NCBI GenBank assembly: GCA_029564115.1
Contig: JAKQQP010000533.1
Location: 9,334 to 73,333 of the forward strand
Source of the DNA: Candidatus Rifleibacteriota bacterium
GTDB taxonomy: Bacteria; Riflebacteria; Ozemobacteria; Ozemobacterales; Ozemobacteraceae
Direction of reading: 5' to 3'
Length of the DNA: 64,000 nt
The position numbers were made by a program, and so were the translations under genes. How positions within the stretch are numbered: the first letter of the stretch is position 1; the number at the start of each line of letters is the position of its first letter. Positions 17,070-24,823 of the stretch are shown here, piece by piece. Under the pieces are notes generated by a model. It worked only from the letters and a program-made list of their open reading frames with translations. It had not been told where the DNA came from and searched no databases.

Positions 17070-17229
17070 TCTTGATACCTCTTTATCGCAAAGTACAGTC
17101 AATTGTAATGACGGAACCGCGACTCGTCAATAATGCATGGTGCTGATTTTACATTGACTTGGAAAGCTGTTTTGCATAGACTGCCAGAAGATTTTACGAT
17201 TATTTCGAGGAATTTGTGCAGGAGAATTT

Positions 17230-18741
17230 ATGAAACTTCACGCCATAATTGCCGGTTGCCTTGTATCTGCAGGCCTCATTCTGGTTACGCCGGCCGCCGT
17301 AAGAGGCATCGACCTTTCTACCACCGAAATCACCAGTATTGAAGGCCGCGTCGAGGTCAAAAAAGGCGCCGACGCCGCTTTTAAAAAGCTGCACAGCAAT
17401 CTGAAGCTTTCCGGAGCCATGAAAAGACTCGATGGTGGCGACAAGGTCAGAACCTATGCCCAGAGCTCTGCAGAAATGGCTCTGAAGGAAACCTGCATTC
17501 TTGCAGTAAAAGAGCAAAGCATATTTGAAGTGCCGCGCACCCTTGGCAGTGAAACCATTGCCGAATTGAAGGCACAACAGGGAGCGCTTCTTTTTAAAGT
17601 CATCAGTGGCAGCAATTTTCAGGTGCAGACCGCCGATGTCATTGCCGGAGTTAAAGGCACCCTGTTCGAACTCGACATCATAGACAACTTCGACTGCCTG
17701 CTCGAAACACCGGGGCTGCAGATTGGCACGCTTGCAGCCGGCGGCACGATGGTCAACGTCTACAAAGGTGAAGTTGAGCTGACGCACGCACAGACCGGCA
17801 AAAAAAGAACTCTCAAAGAGGGTCAGGGGCTGGCTGCACTTGGCAGCAGACTGCTGAACCTCGATAAAATTCTGCAGGACGGCTTCACGCCGCTGCGTCA
17901 ATTCGACCCGGCGACGCTGCTCGGCGAAAAATTCGGAGACGGTGCGCTCGGGCTTCTCCAGACCAGCCCAACCATATCTGGTCTCACCGAATTTGCCGGT
18001 CTTGGCGATGTACCGGTAGACCTCGGTGAAAACAGATTTTCTGAACTCCTCATCGGCCTGAGTAACCCGCTCACCGAAAAACTTCAGGCTGTGGAACAAT
18101 ACACCCGCAGTGCCGGCGAGGTAATTGAAAGCGCCAAAGAACTTGAAAAACTTGGCAAAGACCTGCTCGGCGAACAATACCAGGTTGATTTTTCCGAATA
18201 CGAAAAGATTGAAAGCCCTTTCACGCTTACCGGCAGCAGATTCAGCGAAGTTTATCTTGGCGGGCAGACATTTGCCGCCTGCAGAACATTCGCCGACAGC
18301 AAAAGAACCCGCCTTGAGCCAAACAAGGAAGGGCTGATTCTCAACGAGGGTAGCGGCGCCTTCAAAGTTCGCAAATACCGCAACACCAACCCGACCGTCG
18401 AGTTTTATGCGACTTTTCAACAGCAGGGCAACAATCTTATCACCACCGTAAAATCTGTTAAAGGCGAGCTTTACGGCCGTATCCCCGGCGAAATCGAGCA
18501 TTTCAAAATTCCGACCGATGCCATGTCTTTCGTCCTCGATACTTCAACCGGCAAAAGCAGCAGGCAGAAAGCCGACAAAACTGCCATGCCCGACGAACTG
18601 ACCAGATACAGCCTGAAAATTGACGAAAAAATAAGTAGAGAAAAAGCGGCACACGACGCCCAGGCAAAAGAAAAACAGATAGACGCCGTCAAAAAGGTTA
18701 TCAAAAACCCCAAAGATCTGATCAGAAAGTTCAAATTCTGA
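17230..18741 (+). CDS. Secreted FecR-domain protein
   Basis: 503 residues with a signal peptide (1-26). Residues 36-195 form a FecR domain: repeated short beta-strands, GGDKVRTYAQSSAEMALKE, and ADVIAGVKGTLFELDI, the typical T/V-x-G-V-x-G-T-x-F motif. Beyond it are long helical and mixed regions with no recognised fold, ending in a very basic Lys-rich tail. FecR domains of this free-standing secreted kind are thought to bind partner proteins or surface polymers in the periplasm. Only three bases separate it from the CHASE2 cyclase, so the two are an operon. FecR proteins next to CHASE2 cyclases are a recurrent pair, which suggests the FecR protein feeds a periplasmic signal to the cyclase. Ribosome site GGAG. 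Confidence 0.83.
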   Translation: MKLHAIIAGCLVSAGLILVTPAAVRGIDLSTTEITSIEGRVEVKKGADAAFKKLHSNLKLSGAMKRLDGGDKVRTYAQSSAEMALKETCILAVKEQSIFEVPRTLGSETIAELKAQQGALLFKVISGSNFQVQTADVIAGVKGTLFELDIIDNFDCLLETPGLQIGTLAAGGTMVNVYKGEVELTHAQTGKKRTLKEGQGLAALGSRLLNLDKILQDGFTPLRQFDPATLLGEKFGDGALGLLQTSPTISGLTEFAGLGDVPVDLGENRFSELLIGLSNPLTEKLQAVEQYTRSAGEVIESAKELEKLGKDLLGEQYQVDFSEYEKIESPFTLTGSRFSEVYLGGQTFAACRTFADSKRTRLEPNKEGLILNEGSGAFKVRKYRNTNPTVEFYATFQQQGNNLITTVKSVKGELYGRIPGEIEHFKIPTDAMSFVLDTSTGKSSRQKADKTAMPDELTRYSLKIDEKISREKAAHDAQAKEKQIDAVKKVIKNPKDLIRKFKF

Positions 18742-18744
18742 AAA

Positions 18745-21700
18745 ATGTTTTTGGGCAAAGCATTCAGAGCGACTCCCATCTCCAGGCATGGGCACAGAGC
18801 TCTTTTTGTTCCGCTGTTTCTTTGTCTGCTGGCTTTGTTACCCTTTTTACAAAGCACCTTCATCTGGTTCGACCTCAAACTTTCAGATCTGCTTTTCACT
18901 TCTCAAGCATATTTTAAAAGGTTATCCGGACACATAGACTCTGAAGCGCCTGTATTGATCGTCACCAAAGACCAGGCATTTTTTCAGCGTTTTCATCGCG
19001 ACCCTGACCGCGCAGACTTCGCAGAGTTGCTCAAATTATTGCGCAGCGAAAAGGCCGGCACCGTCGCCTTCGATTTCATATTCGATACCCCTGGAGCCGA
19101 TCCGGGCAAGGACGCGGCCTTTGCCCAGGCTCTGACGTCATTTCCCATGCCGTTGCTGGCAACCCACTTTGTCAACCGTGGTACCCAGACCTTTGAAAAA
19201 TTGAGCATAACAGACCTCGAAGCCGCCCGACCGCCCTGGCCTTTGCCTCTTCAAGGCGATCTGGCAAGAAACGCCGCCGCGCAGGGGCTCATCAATCTGC
19301 CTGCCGACCTGGATTCAACCGTACGATACGCGCCACTGGCTTTTTTTCCGGCTGATATGAGCGAGTTTGTACCCTCACTTGGCTTTGCAACTTGGGTTGC
19401 CAGCATGATTCAAGAAAATGCTGAAAGCATAGCGGCTCTGGCAAAAACCTCAGCTCACAGGCCTGCTGCCGAACTACTTGTGGAATTAGCGACAAAGGGG
19501 CCGCACCAGTTTAAAAGCATCGGGCATTACGGACTGAACGCACTTTTAAGAAGGCTTGAGCTGCAGTTTCTCGCCAGAACAGCCGGTCTGGCATTACCAG
19601 AGCAGGCAGAAGCTCTCAAAAAGGCTGCAAACGAAATTATGACCAGCAGGCTTGCAGAATCGACATGGCTGCACCTCCCGACAGATCCTCTGCCGCTGAC
19701 AGGCAGTCACGAAATGCCATGTCTGCGCCTGCCTTTTCGCAAACTTGCCCCACCCTTCAAAGGCGACGGCATCGAGACAATCTCGATGGGCACAATTCTG
19801 CAGACCGAAGCTGACAAAACTTCGCCACTGCTGAACCACCATCTATTTTTTCAAGCTGCACCCGGGCAGACGGCGCAGAAAATCACACTCTCAGAGCCGC
19901 ATGCCAGAAGCGGCAGCAACTCGATTACGGGGCAGGTCGTCACCGTTTCCGGCAAACCCGTTGCCAACGCCGAAATTCTGCTTACAATCGCCGAAAGTGG
20001 TTTCTGGCAGATAAACAAAACCGATGCCGGTGGTAATTTTTGCCTTTCCGGCATCCCGGCAGGGAACTGCCATATTCAGATAACCGCATTCAGTGGCCGC
20101 AACTGGCAACAGGGCAGCGCCAGAGTGCGAACCCGCAATGACAGCTCCGCTCAACTTCCGCTGTTGATGTTTGCAGACTGCTCCACCAGCCTGAATCTTC
20201 GATCTGAAACCCTGATGACAGACAAAATCACGGCAATCGTATTCGGGGAACCTATGCCCATACTGAACAGCAATGCCTCGGGCGAAGTAGCGCTGCAAAA
20301 CCTTCCGGAAGGTTTTGCCATTGCCGGGCTTGCGGCAGACAGCGACGAGCTTGAACTGTCTGCCGGCGTTATAGTCAATTCTGCAGGCAGTCCGGTTCCA
20401 GACATTCTGGTCGCGGTCATCCCCGACAATGATTTCTGGACCCTGCGTCATTACCAGGAACAGCAGTCGGCAAAAAGAACTGACTCGATCAGGTTCGACA
20501 ATATGCCCACCTCAATAGATTCTCGACTTGCCTTATTCAGCGGCGACTCTAAAGAAACCGGGCAAAAAACCGTAGACATTAGCCTTTTTCCTGCCCAAAC
20601 CCGGCAGCTAACCCATCTGCCCCCTGTTTCCAATGAAATAAAGGCCGAATGTCGGCTCATTTTTGCCGGCGCAGACAAAACTGTTCAGAATATCGTTCTT
20701 GTCGGCGAAACCGGCCTCAGATTCTCGACCAGCAGTGACAAGCCTCTGCTGGTGCCGGCGGGGCGCTATATGATTTTAACCGAGCAGGATGGCAAACGCG
20801 GCATCTTTCGTGCGACGCGCATAAAACAGAAAACTGTTTTCGTCGGCAGTGCACTGCCCGCCGACCAGGATTTCATCGTAACGCCGATCAACTTTCTTGA
20901 TAAGAGTTTTCCGCGGGTTCCCGGGGTCAATTTGCACGCTAACCTTTTCGCTGCACTGAAACAACACAACTTCATGCGCTCGGTATTTTTTCACTCCGAC
21001 AATTCCCCACGCGCCTGGCCAATAATGCAGTTTTTGCTGTTATTGCCCTTACTTTTGCTTTTAAACCGGCTTTTTGTAAGCGCAGGTGCCATATGGGGCG
21101 GAACAGGTGTTGTCTGTGCGGCAGTGCTATGGCTTGCCGCCGGGACGATCATGTTTTTACATCAGGTTCTTCTACCGCTGTTCTTTCCTCTGCTTGTATT
21201 TGCAGGCTTTGGCGTCAGCCGTGGCTACCTTGCCTGGTCGATATCGCGCCGTCAGGAGCGCGAAACACGCCAGACTTTCGGGCGTTTCATTTCATCGGCA
21301 GTGGTTGACCACATTCTTAAAACCCCAGACAGTCTGAAGCCAGGCGGCGAAAAGAAAGAACTGAGCGTAATTTTCACCGATCTCGCCGGCTTTACGTCCA
21401 TATCAGAGAAGTTGGCACCAGAAGAGCTCACAGAGCTGATGAACGAATATCTTGGCGAAATGACAAAGATTCTGTTCGAATTTGGCGGCACTCTCGACAA
21501 GTATATCGGCGACGCCATAATGGGCTTCTGGAACCACCCCGCCCCGCAGCCCGACCACGCGCAACGGGCGGTCGAATGTGCAATTCACATGCAGCAAAAG
21601 CTGGGGCATTTGCGCCGTAAATGGGCTGAGAGGGGTTTGCCAAGAGTTGAAATGCGAGCTGGCATCAACACTTCAGTGTGTATGGTCGGCTTTATCGGCA

Positions 21701-22140
21701 GCGAAATACAGATGAACTTCACCTGCCTCGGCGACGGCGTCAACCTTGCTTCACGCCTTGAAGGAGCCAACAAGGCCTATGGCACTTTCATGATGATTTC
21801 AGATTCTGTTCACAATCGAATCGATCAAAAACTGATCAGCACGCGTTTTCTTGACTTTCTTGCCGTTAAAGGCAAAGACAGGCCGGTAGAAGTGTTCGAA
21901 GTTCGTGGCTATCGTGCCAATGAGCCAGTCGAATGGGAAAAGGCTGCGCAGTATTACAAAGATGGGATTGACCTGTATCTGAAACGCAGCTGGGCAGATG
22001 CTATCGAGGCTTTTTCCCTGGTGCGGCAACTGCTGCCTGATGACGGGCCGGCGCAGGTTTATATCGACCGCTGCCGGGAATTTTCAATGGCGCCACCACC
22101 CAAAAACTGGGATGGCCGCTATATTTTAAGAAACAAATGA
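18745..22140 (+). CDS. CHASE2-type membrane adenylate cyclase with carboxypeptidase-regulatory-like insert
   Basis: 1131 residues, much longer than the 700 or so usual for CHASE2 cyclases. A membrane helix lies near residues 20-45. The CHASE2 sensor follows, with VLIVTKDQAFFQRFHRDPDR and GTVAFDFIFDTPGADPGKDAAFAQAL. Residues about 390-460 look like a carboxypeptidase regulatory (Ig-like) domain (SITGQVVTVSGKPVANAEIL), and 510-570 may be a weaker second copy. Three membrane helices (757-840) precede the cytoplasmic cyclase domain (866-1065). Its two metal Asp residues are in FTDLAGF and DKYIGDAIMGFW, and the GDGVNLASRLEGANK block is intact, so it should make cAMP. A TPR-like tail ends the chain. 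Operon with the FecR gene. Confidence 0.9.
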   Translation: MFLGKAFRATPISRHGHRALFVPLFLCLLALLPFLQSTFIWFDLKLSDLLFTSQAYFKRLSGHIDSEAPVLIVTKDQAFFQRFHRDPDRADFAELLKLLRSEKAGTVAFDFIFDTPGADPGKDAAFAQALTSFPMPLLATHFVNRGTQTFEKLSITDLEAARPPWPLPLQGDLARNAAAQGLINLPADLDSTVRYAPLAFFPADMSEFVPSLGFATWVASMIQENAESIAALAKTSAHRPAAELLVELATKGPHQFKSIGHYGLNALLRRLELQFLARTAGLALPEQAEALKKAANEIMTSRLAESTWLHLPTDPLPLTGSHEMPCLRLPFRKLAPPFKGDGIETISMGTILQTEADKTSPLLNHHLFFQAAPGQTAQKITLSEPHARSGSNSITGQVVTVSGKPVANAEILLTIAESGFWQINKTDAGGNFCLSGIPAGNCHIQITAFSGRNWQQGSARVRTRNDSSAQLPLLMFADCSTSLNLRSETLMTDKITAIVFGEPMPILNSNASGEVALQNLPEGFAIAGLAADSDELELSAGVIVNSAGSPVPDILVAVIPDNDFWTLRHYQEQQSAKRTDSIRFDNMPTSIDSRLALFSGDSKETGQKTVDISLFPAQTRQLTHLPPVSNEIKAECRLIFAGADKTVQNIVLVGETGLRFSTSSDKPLLVPAGRYMILTEQDGKRGIFRATRIKQKTVFVGSALPADQDFIVTPINFLDKSFPRVPGVNLHANLFAALKQHNFMRSVFFHSDNSPRAWPIMQFLLLLPLLLLLNRLFVSAGAIWGGTGVVCAAVLWLAAGTIMFLHQVLLPLFFPLLVFAGFGVSRGYLAWSISRRQERETRQTFGRFISSAVVDHILKTPDSLKPGGEKKELSVIFTDLAGFTSISEKLAPEELTELMNEYLGEMTKILFEFGGTLDKYIGDAIMGFWNHPAPQPDHAQRAVECAIHMQQKLGHLRRKWAERGLPRVEMRAGINTSVCMVGFIGSEIQMNFTCLGDGVNLASRLEGANKAYGTFMMISDSVHNRIDQKLISTRFLDFLAVKGKDRPVEVFEVRGYRANEPVEWEKAAQYYKDGIDLYLKRSWADAIEAFSLVRQLLPDDGPAQVYIDRCREFSMAPPPKNWDGRYILRNK

Positions 22141-22247
22141 GCAAAAAACTTTAATTGATTTAAACGGTATTATAGGGGTATCATCCAAATCAGAAAGATG
22201 CTGCCGGGTCTGCTTTAACGCAGCCAGACAAGCAGAGGAGGGAATTT

Positions 22248-23360
22248 ATGCAGACAAAAAGGTGGTTCTTTTTCTGGCTTATGGCCCTTTGTGTTGGTTT
22301 TGCCGCGACAGGTCAGCCGCTTCTAGCGCAGTCGGCCGCCGACGTCTTTGGTGACAGAACTATCACCATAAGTGAACAAAGCGGTTCAAGTGGCCAGCAA
22401 GTCGGTGCCGGAAAGGGCACAATGACCGGGCGCGTGGTCGTAAACCCCTATCTCAATGTTAGAACCGGCCCGTGGGGCAACATTATCGGCGCACTTTATG
22501 ATGGCAACAAAGTTGAAATAGTAGGCTCGAGCGGTGACTGGTACAAAATCAACTATGGCAGCGGCGTTGCTTTCGTTCACTCGGATTACGTGGTTATCGA
22601 CGGCGCCGACAGCGCAGCAGGAAACGCCCAGAGCAGCGTCGGCACCGTGCAGGTCAACCCTTCTCTGAACATACGGACATCGCCTTGGGGGCCAATTGTC
22701 GGCAGCTTCTACAACGGCGATAAAGTCAATATAGTAGGCCGTGAGGGTGACTGGTACAAAATCAAACACAATGGCAGCATAGTTTACTGTCATTCCGACT
22801 ACATAGTAAAATCCGGTGGTGCGACAACTTCGCCGACACCAGCTCCGAGTTCTCAGGCAACTTCAGGCACAGCGGGCGTACAGACCGGAGCAAACGGGAA
22901 AACCGTTCTCAATGTTCCCAAGCAATGTCAGGGAGCTGTGAACTGCCCGGTTCCATGGTCTGCCTGCGGCCCGACCTCTCTGGGTATGGCACTGGCCTAT
23001 TACGGCAAGGGTAATGCCGGGGCTCTGGCTTCGAGCCTGTGGTATACCTGCGGTACAACAGGTGCTGCCGGCACCAACCATGCCGGTCTGGTCAGAGGCG
23101 CTCAGCAGCATGGTTTCCCTAATGCCAAATGGCATTACAGCGTCGGACTATCGTGGGTAAAAGAACAGATCAGAGCCGGCAAGCCGGTCATCGCCAACGT
23201 CTATAACCATTATGTTGTAATCACAGGCATAGACGACAGCGGCAATATTTATTACAATGACCCGGCCAAATGGGACGTTGTGCAGGTCAGATCTTATGAC
23301 TCATTTTCAGCCTGGTGGAACGGTGGTGGCTGCTACCACGCCGCCATGACACTTCAATAA
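22248..23360 (+). CDS. Secreted SH3b-SH3b-C39-like cysteine peptidase
   Basis: 370 residues with a signal peptide ending near residue 28. Two bacterial SH3 domains follow (about 62-118 and 131-187). They share the core LNVRTGPWGNIIG / LNIRTSPWGPIVG and DWYKI, and would bind cell-wall peptide or other surface ligands. After a Thr/Ser/Pro linker comes a papain-like C39-type domain (about 222-370). The catalytic Cys is in PWSACGPTSLGMALAYYG, the His in NHYVVITGIDD and the Asp in YYNDPAKWD. It probably cleaves a cell-wall or surface peptide. It may form an operon with the secreted protein fifteen bases downstream. Clear ribosome site (GAGGAGGG). Confidence 0.88.
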   Translation: MQTKRWFFFWLMALCVGFAATGQPLLAQSAADVFGDRTITISEQSGSSGQQVGAGKGTMTGRVVVNPYLNVRTGPWGNIIGALYDGNKVEIVGSSGDWYKINYGSGVAFVHSDYVVIDGADSAAGNAQSSVGTVQVNPSLNIRTSPWGPIVGSFYNGDKVNIVGREGDWYKIKHNGSIVYCHSDYIVKSGGATTSPTPAPSSQATSGTAGVQTGANGKTVLNVPKQCQGAVNCPVPWSACGPTSLGMALAYYGKGNAGALASSLWYTCGTTGAAGTNHAGLVRGAQQHGFPNAKWHYSVGLSWVKEQIRAGKPVIANVYNHYVVITGIDDSGNIYYNDPAKWDVVQVRSYDSFSAWWNGGGCYHAAMTLQ

Positions 23361-23375
23361 GGGTGGTTTCAAAAA

Positions 23376-24281
23376 ATGTATAAACTGGCAATTCTGTTTT
23401 TCAGCATCGTCATGATGGTTCCGGCGGCCTTTGCAGCAGAAACAACCGCCGCTGCCAACGAAAACGACATTTTCATCCCCGGCAGATTCATGTCTCTCGC
23501 CACTGCCGCTGATGGGTCGATTTATCTGCTCACCGACGCCAACCAGGTTGTCTGCGTCAATCCTGATCGAAGTCAGAAGACTATCACACTGCCTATGGTA
23601 ATGGAATCCAAGGCCGGCGACCGCTTCTGCGATCTGGCTGTCAGTGGTAACACCCTCGCTTTCTGCGGGTTTCCCTTCCCCGTGGTGTTCAGCGTCGATC
23701 TGGGCAACCCGGTTGATTACAAGATAATCAGAGCTTCTGACCAGGAAGCCGCGTCTCTGCATCTGATGAATATAAGCATCGATCAGGCCGGCTGGCGGGT
23801 CAGAGATGCTGACGGTCTTGTTTTTCAGCTTGCTGACGGCAAACCACTGCTGCGCCTGCCAGAATTTGCCACACTCGAAGCAGATGAGGGTAACAAAGCA
23901 GTTCTCATGCCTCCCCCAAGAAATGAAAACGGTGTAATGATCACCGGCCGCGTGCAAAAAGAAGATGGGCGACCCTTGTGGGTAGCTCCGGTTCCTGAAG
24001 CACCCAGACAGGTAATGTCAGTGGACTTTCTTGGTTTCGACAACAATGGCAGACATGTTTTTGTCGTCATGACCGCCAGCGGCGAGCTCGACTCAGAATT
24101 CACCGCTTACGCCGTGCGTCGTGGCAAAGTGGTGGCTTCAGGCCAGATTCCAGGGCCAGCCGGCCTGGAAATGCAGCGTTTTTACCGCCTGGCGCCGGAT
24201 GGCAGCATCGTCTATGCCCAGGCTGGCGAAAACAACAATGAAAAGGGTATTGTGATCAAGCGGCTGCAGCTGAACGAATAA
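23376..24281 (+). CDS. Secreted beta-rich protein of unknown function
   Basis: 301 residues with a signal peptide (1-20). The mature part consists of short beta-strands with Asp/Gly turns, such as TAADGSIYLLTDANQVVCVN, spaced like blades of an NHL or YVTN-type beta-propeller. The repeat is too irregular to name. It starts 15 bases after the C39-like peptidase with AAGGGTGG at the junction, so the two are likely co-transcribed and it may be its substrate or partner. No catalytic motif is visible. Confidence 0.7.
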   Translation: MYKLAILFFSIVMMVPAAFAAETTAAANENDIFIPGRFMSLATAADGSIYLLTDANQVVCVNPDRSQKTITLPMVMESKAGDRFCDLAVSGNTLAFCGFPFPVVFSVDLGNPVDYKIIRASDQEAASLHLMNISIDQAGWRVRDADGLVFQLADGKPLLRLPEFATLEADEGNKAVLMPPPRNENGVMITGRVQKEDGRPLWVAPVPEAPRQVMSVDFLGFDNNGRHVFVVMTASGELDSEFTAYAVRRGKVVASGQIPGPAGLEMQRFYRLAPDGSIVYAQAGENNNEKGIVIKRLQLNE

Positions 24282-24307
24282 TCAACACCGATATCGGCTA
24301 TCAGCGG

Positions 24308-24330
24308 GGGCTGCGGTTCAACTGCAGCCC
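24308..24330. terminator. Possible terminator hairpin
   Basis: GGGCTGC at 24308-24314 pairs with GCAGCCC at 24324-24330 after the secreted-protein stop. No T tract follows on the plus strand, so confidence is low. Confidence 0.3.
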
Positions 24331-24521
24331 TCGCGTCTCTTCAGTCGATTCTGCCTGGGTTTGAGCAGGACAGCGGCATTGAGCGGATACTGCAAGAATG
24401 GGCCCATATCACGAAACTGGCTTTTTGCCGATGATTTGTCGATAGCCGCCGAGAAAATGCGGCGCAGCGACATGGCTTTGCGAATTTTAGAGACCCCTCG
24501 CCTGACTTTTGCTAATAACAT
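24318..24521 (-). CDS. Possible small basic protein
   Basis: A 67-residue frame, very basic (many Arg and Lys), no membrane segment, no known motif. Its main support is a good ribosome site, GAGGAAG seven bases before the ATG. It could instead be chance in a non-coding gap, and its coding bias is not convincing. Confidence 0.3.
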   Translation of the reverse strand: MLLAKVRRGVSKIRKAMSLRRIFSAAIDKSSAKSQFRDMGPFLQYPLNAAVLLKPRQNRLKRREGCS

Positions 24522-24668
24522 TTTTTGCTTCCTCGTTCTTACACAACCTTTATCGTATTTTTAGTTACGCCCGCAATGATAGCAAAAGTCATGCCAACAT
24601 ACAATACACACAAAATACCCTGACTCCGGCTGTTTAAAAGATTCTTAAAAATTAACAAAGGCTATTGA

Positions 24669-24701
24669 CTGCCAGATTTTATACACAACTGCCAGATTTT
24701 C
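24669..24701. repeat. Direct repeat pair, 20-bp period
   Basis: ACTGCCAGATTTT occurs twice, beginning at 24668 and 24688, exactly 20 bases (about two helical turns) apart, just before the structured region at 24705. It could be a double operator site. Confidence 0.4.
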
Positions 24702-24704
24702 ATT

Positions 24705-24815
24705 ATCTTACCGTGCCCCCTCGGGGCAAGTATTTAAACCCGGTGCAAAGGCCGACCGTTCAACTCTCTGAGTCGGCAAATCAGTCGCATAGCGAGGTTC
24801 TGCAATAGCTTTTTT
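24705..24815 (+). ncRNA. Candidate structured RNA with terminator-like T6 end
   Basis: No gene fits here. The plus strand shows a hairpin TGCCCC-CTC-GGGGCA (24714-24728), a second stem GCCGAC (24751-24756) with GTCGGC (24772-24777), a short GCA/TGC stem around TAGCGAGGTT, and a T6 run at 24810-24815. Two segments, GCAAAGGCC and TAGCGAGGTT, resemble conserved blocks of c-di-GMP-I (GEMM) riboswitches, but the P1b hairpin does not align. No gene lies downstream on this strand: the next gene is convergent. A free-standing small RNA or the remnant of a riboswitch are both possible. Confidence 0.3.
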
Positions 24816-24823
24816 GGGGAGCC

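Noticed and set aside
17200..18501. Minus-strand open frame of 433 residues
   Set aside because: It is a shadow of the FecR gene on the other strand, caused by codon bias; no ribosome site or domain is seen.
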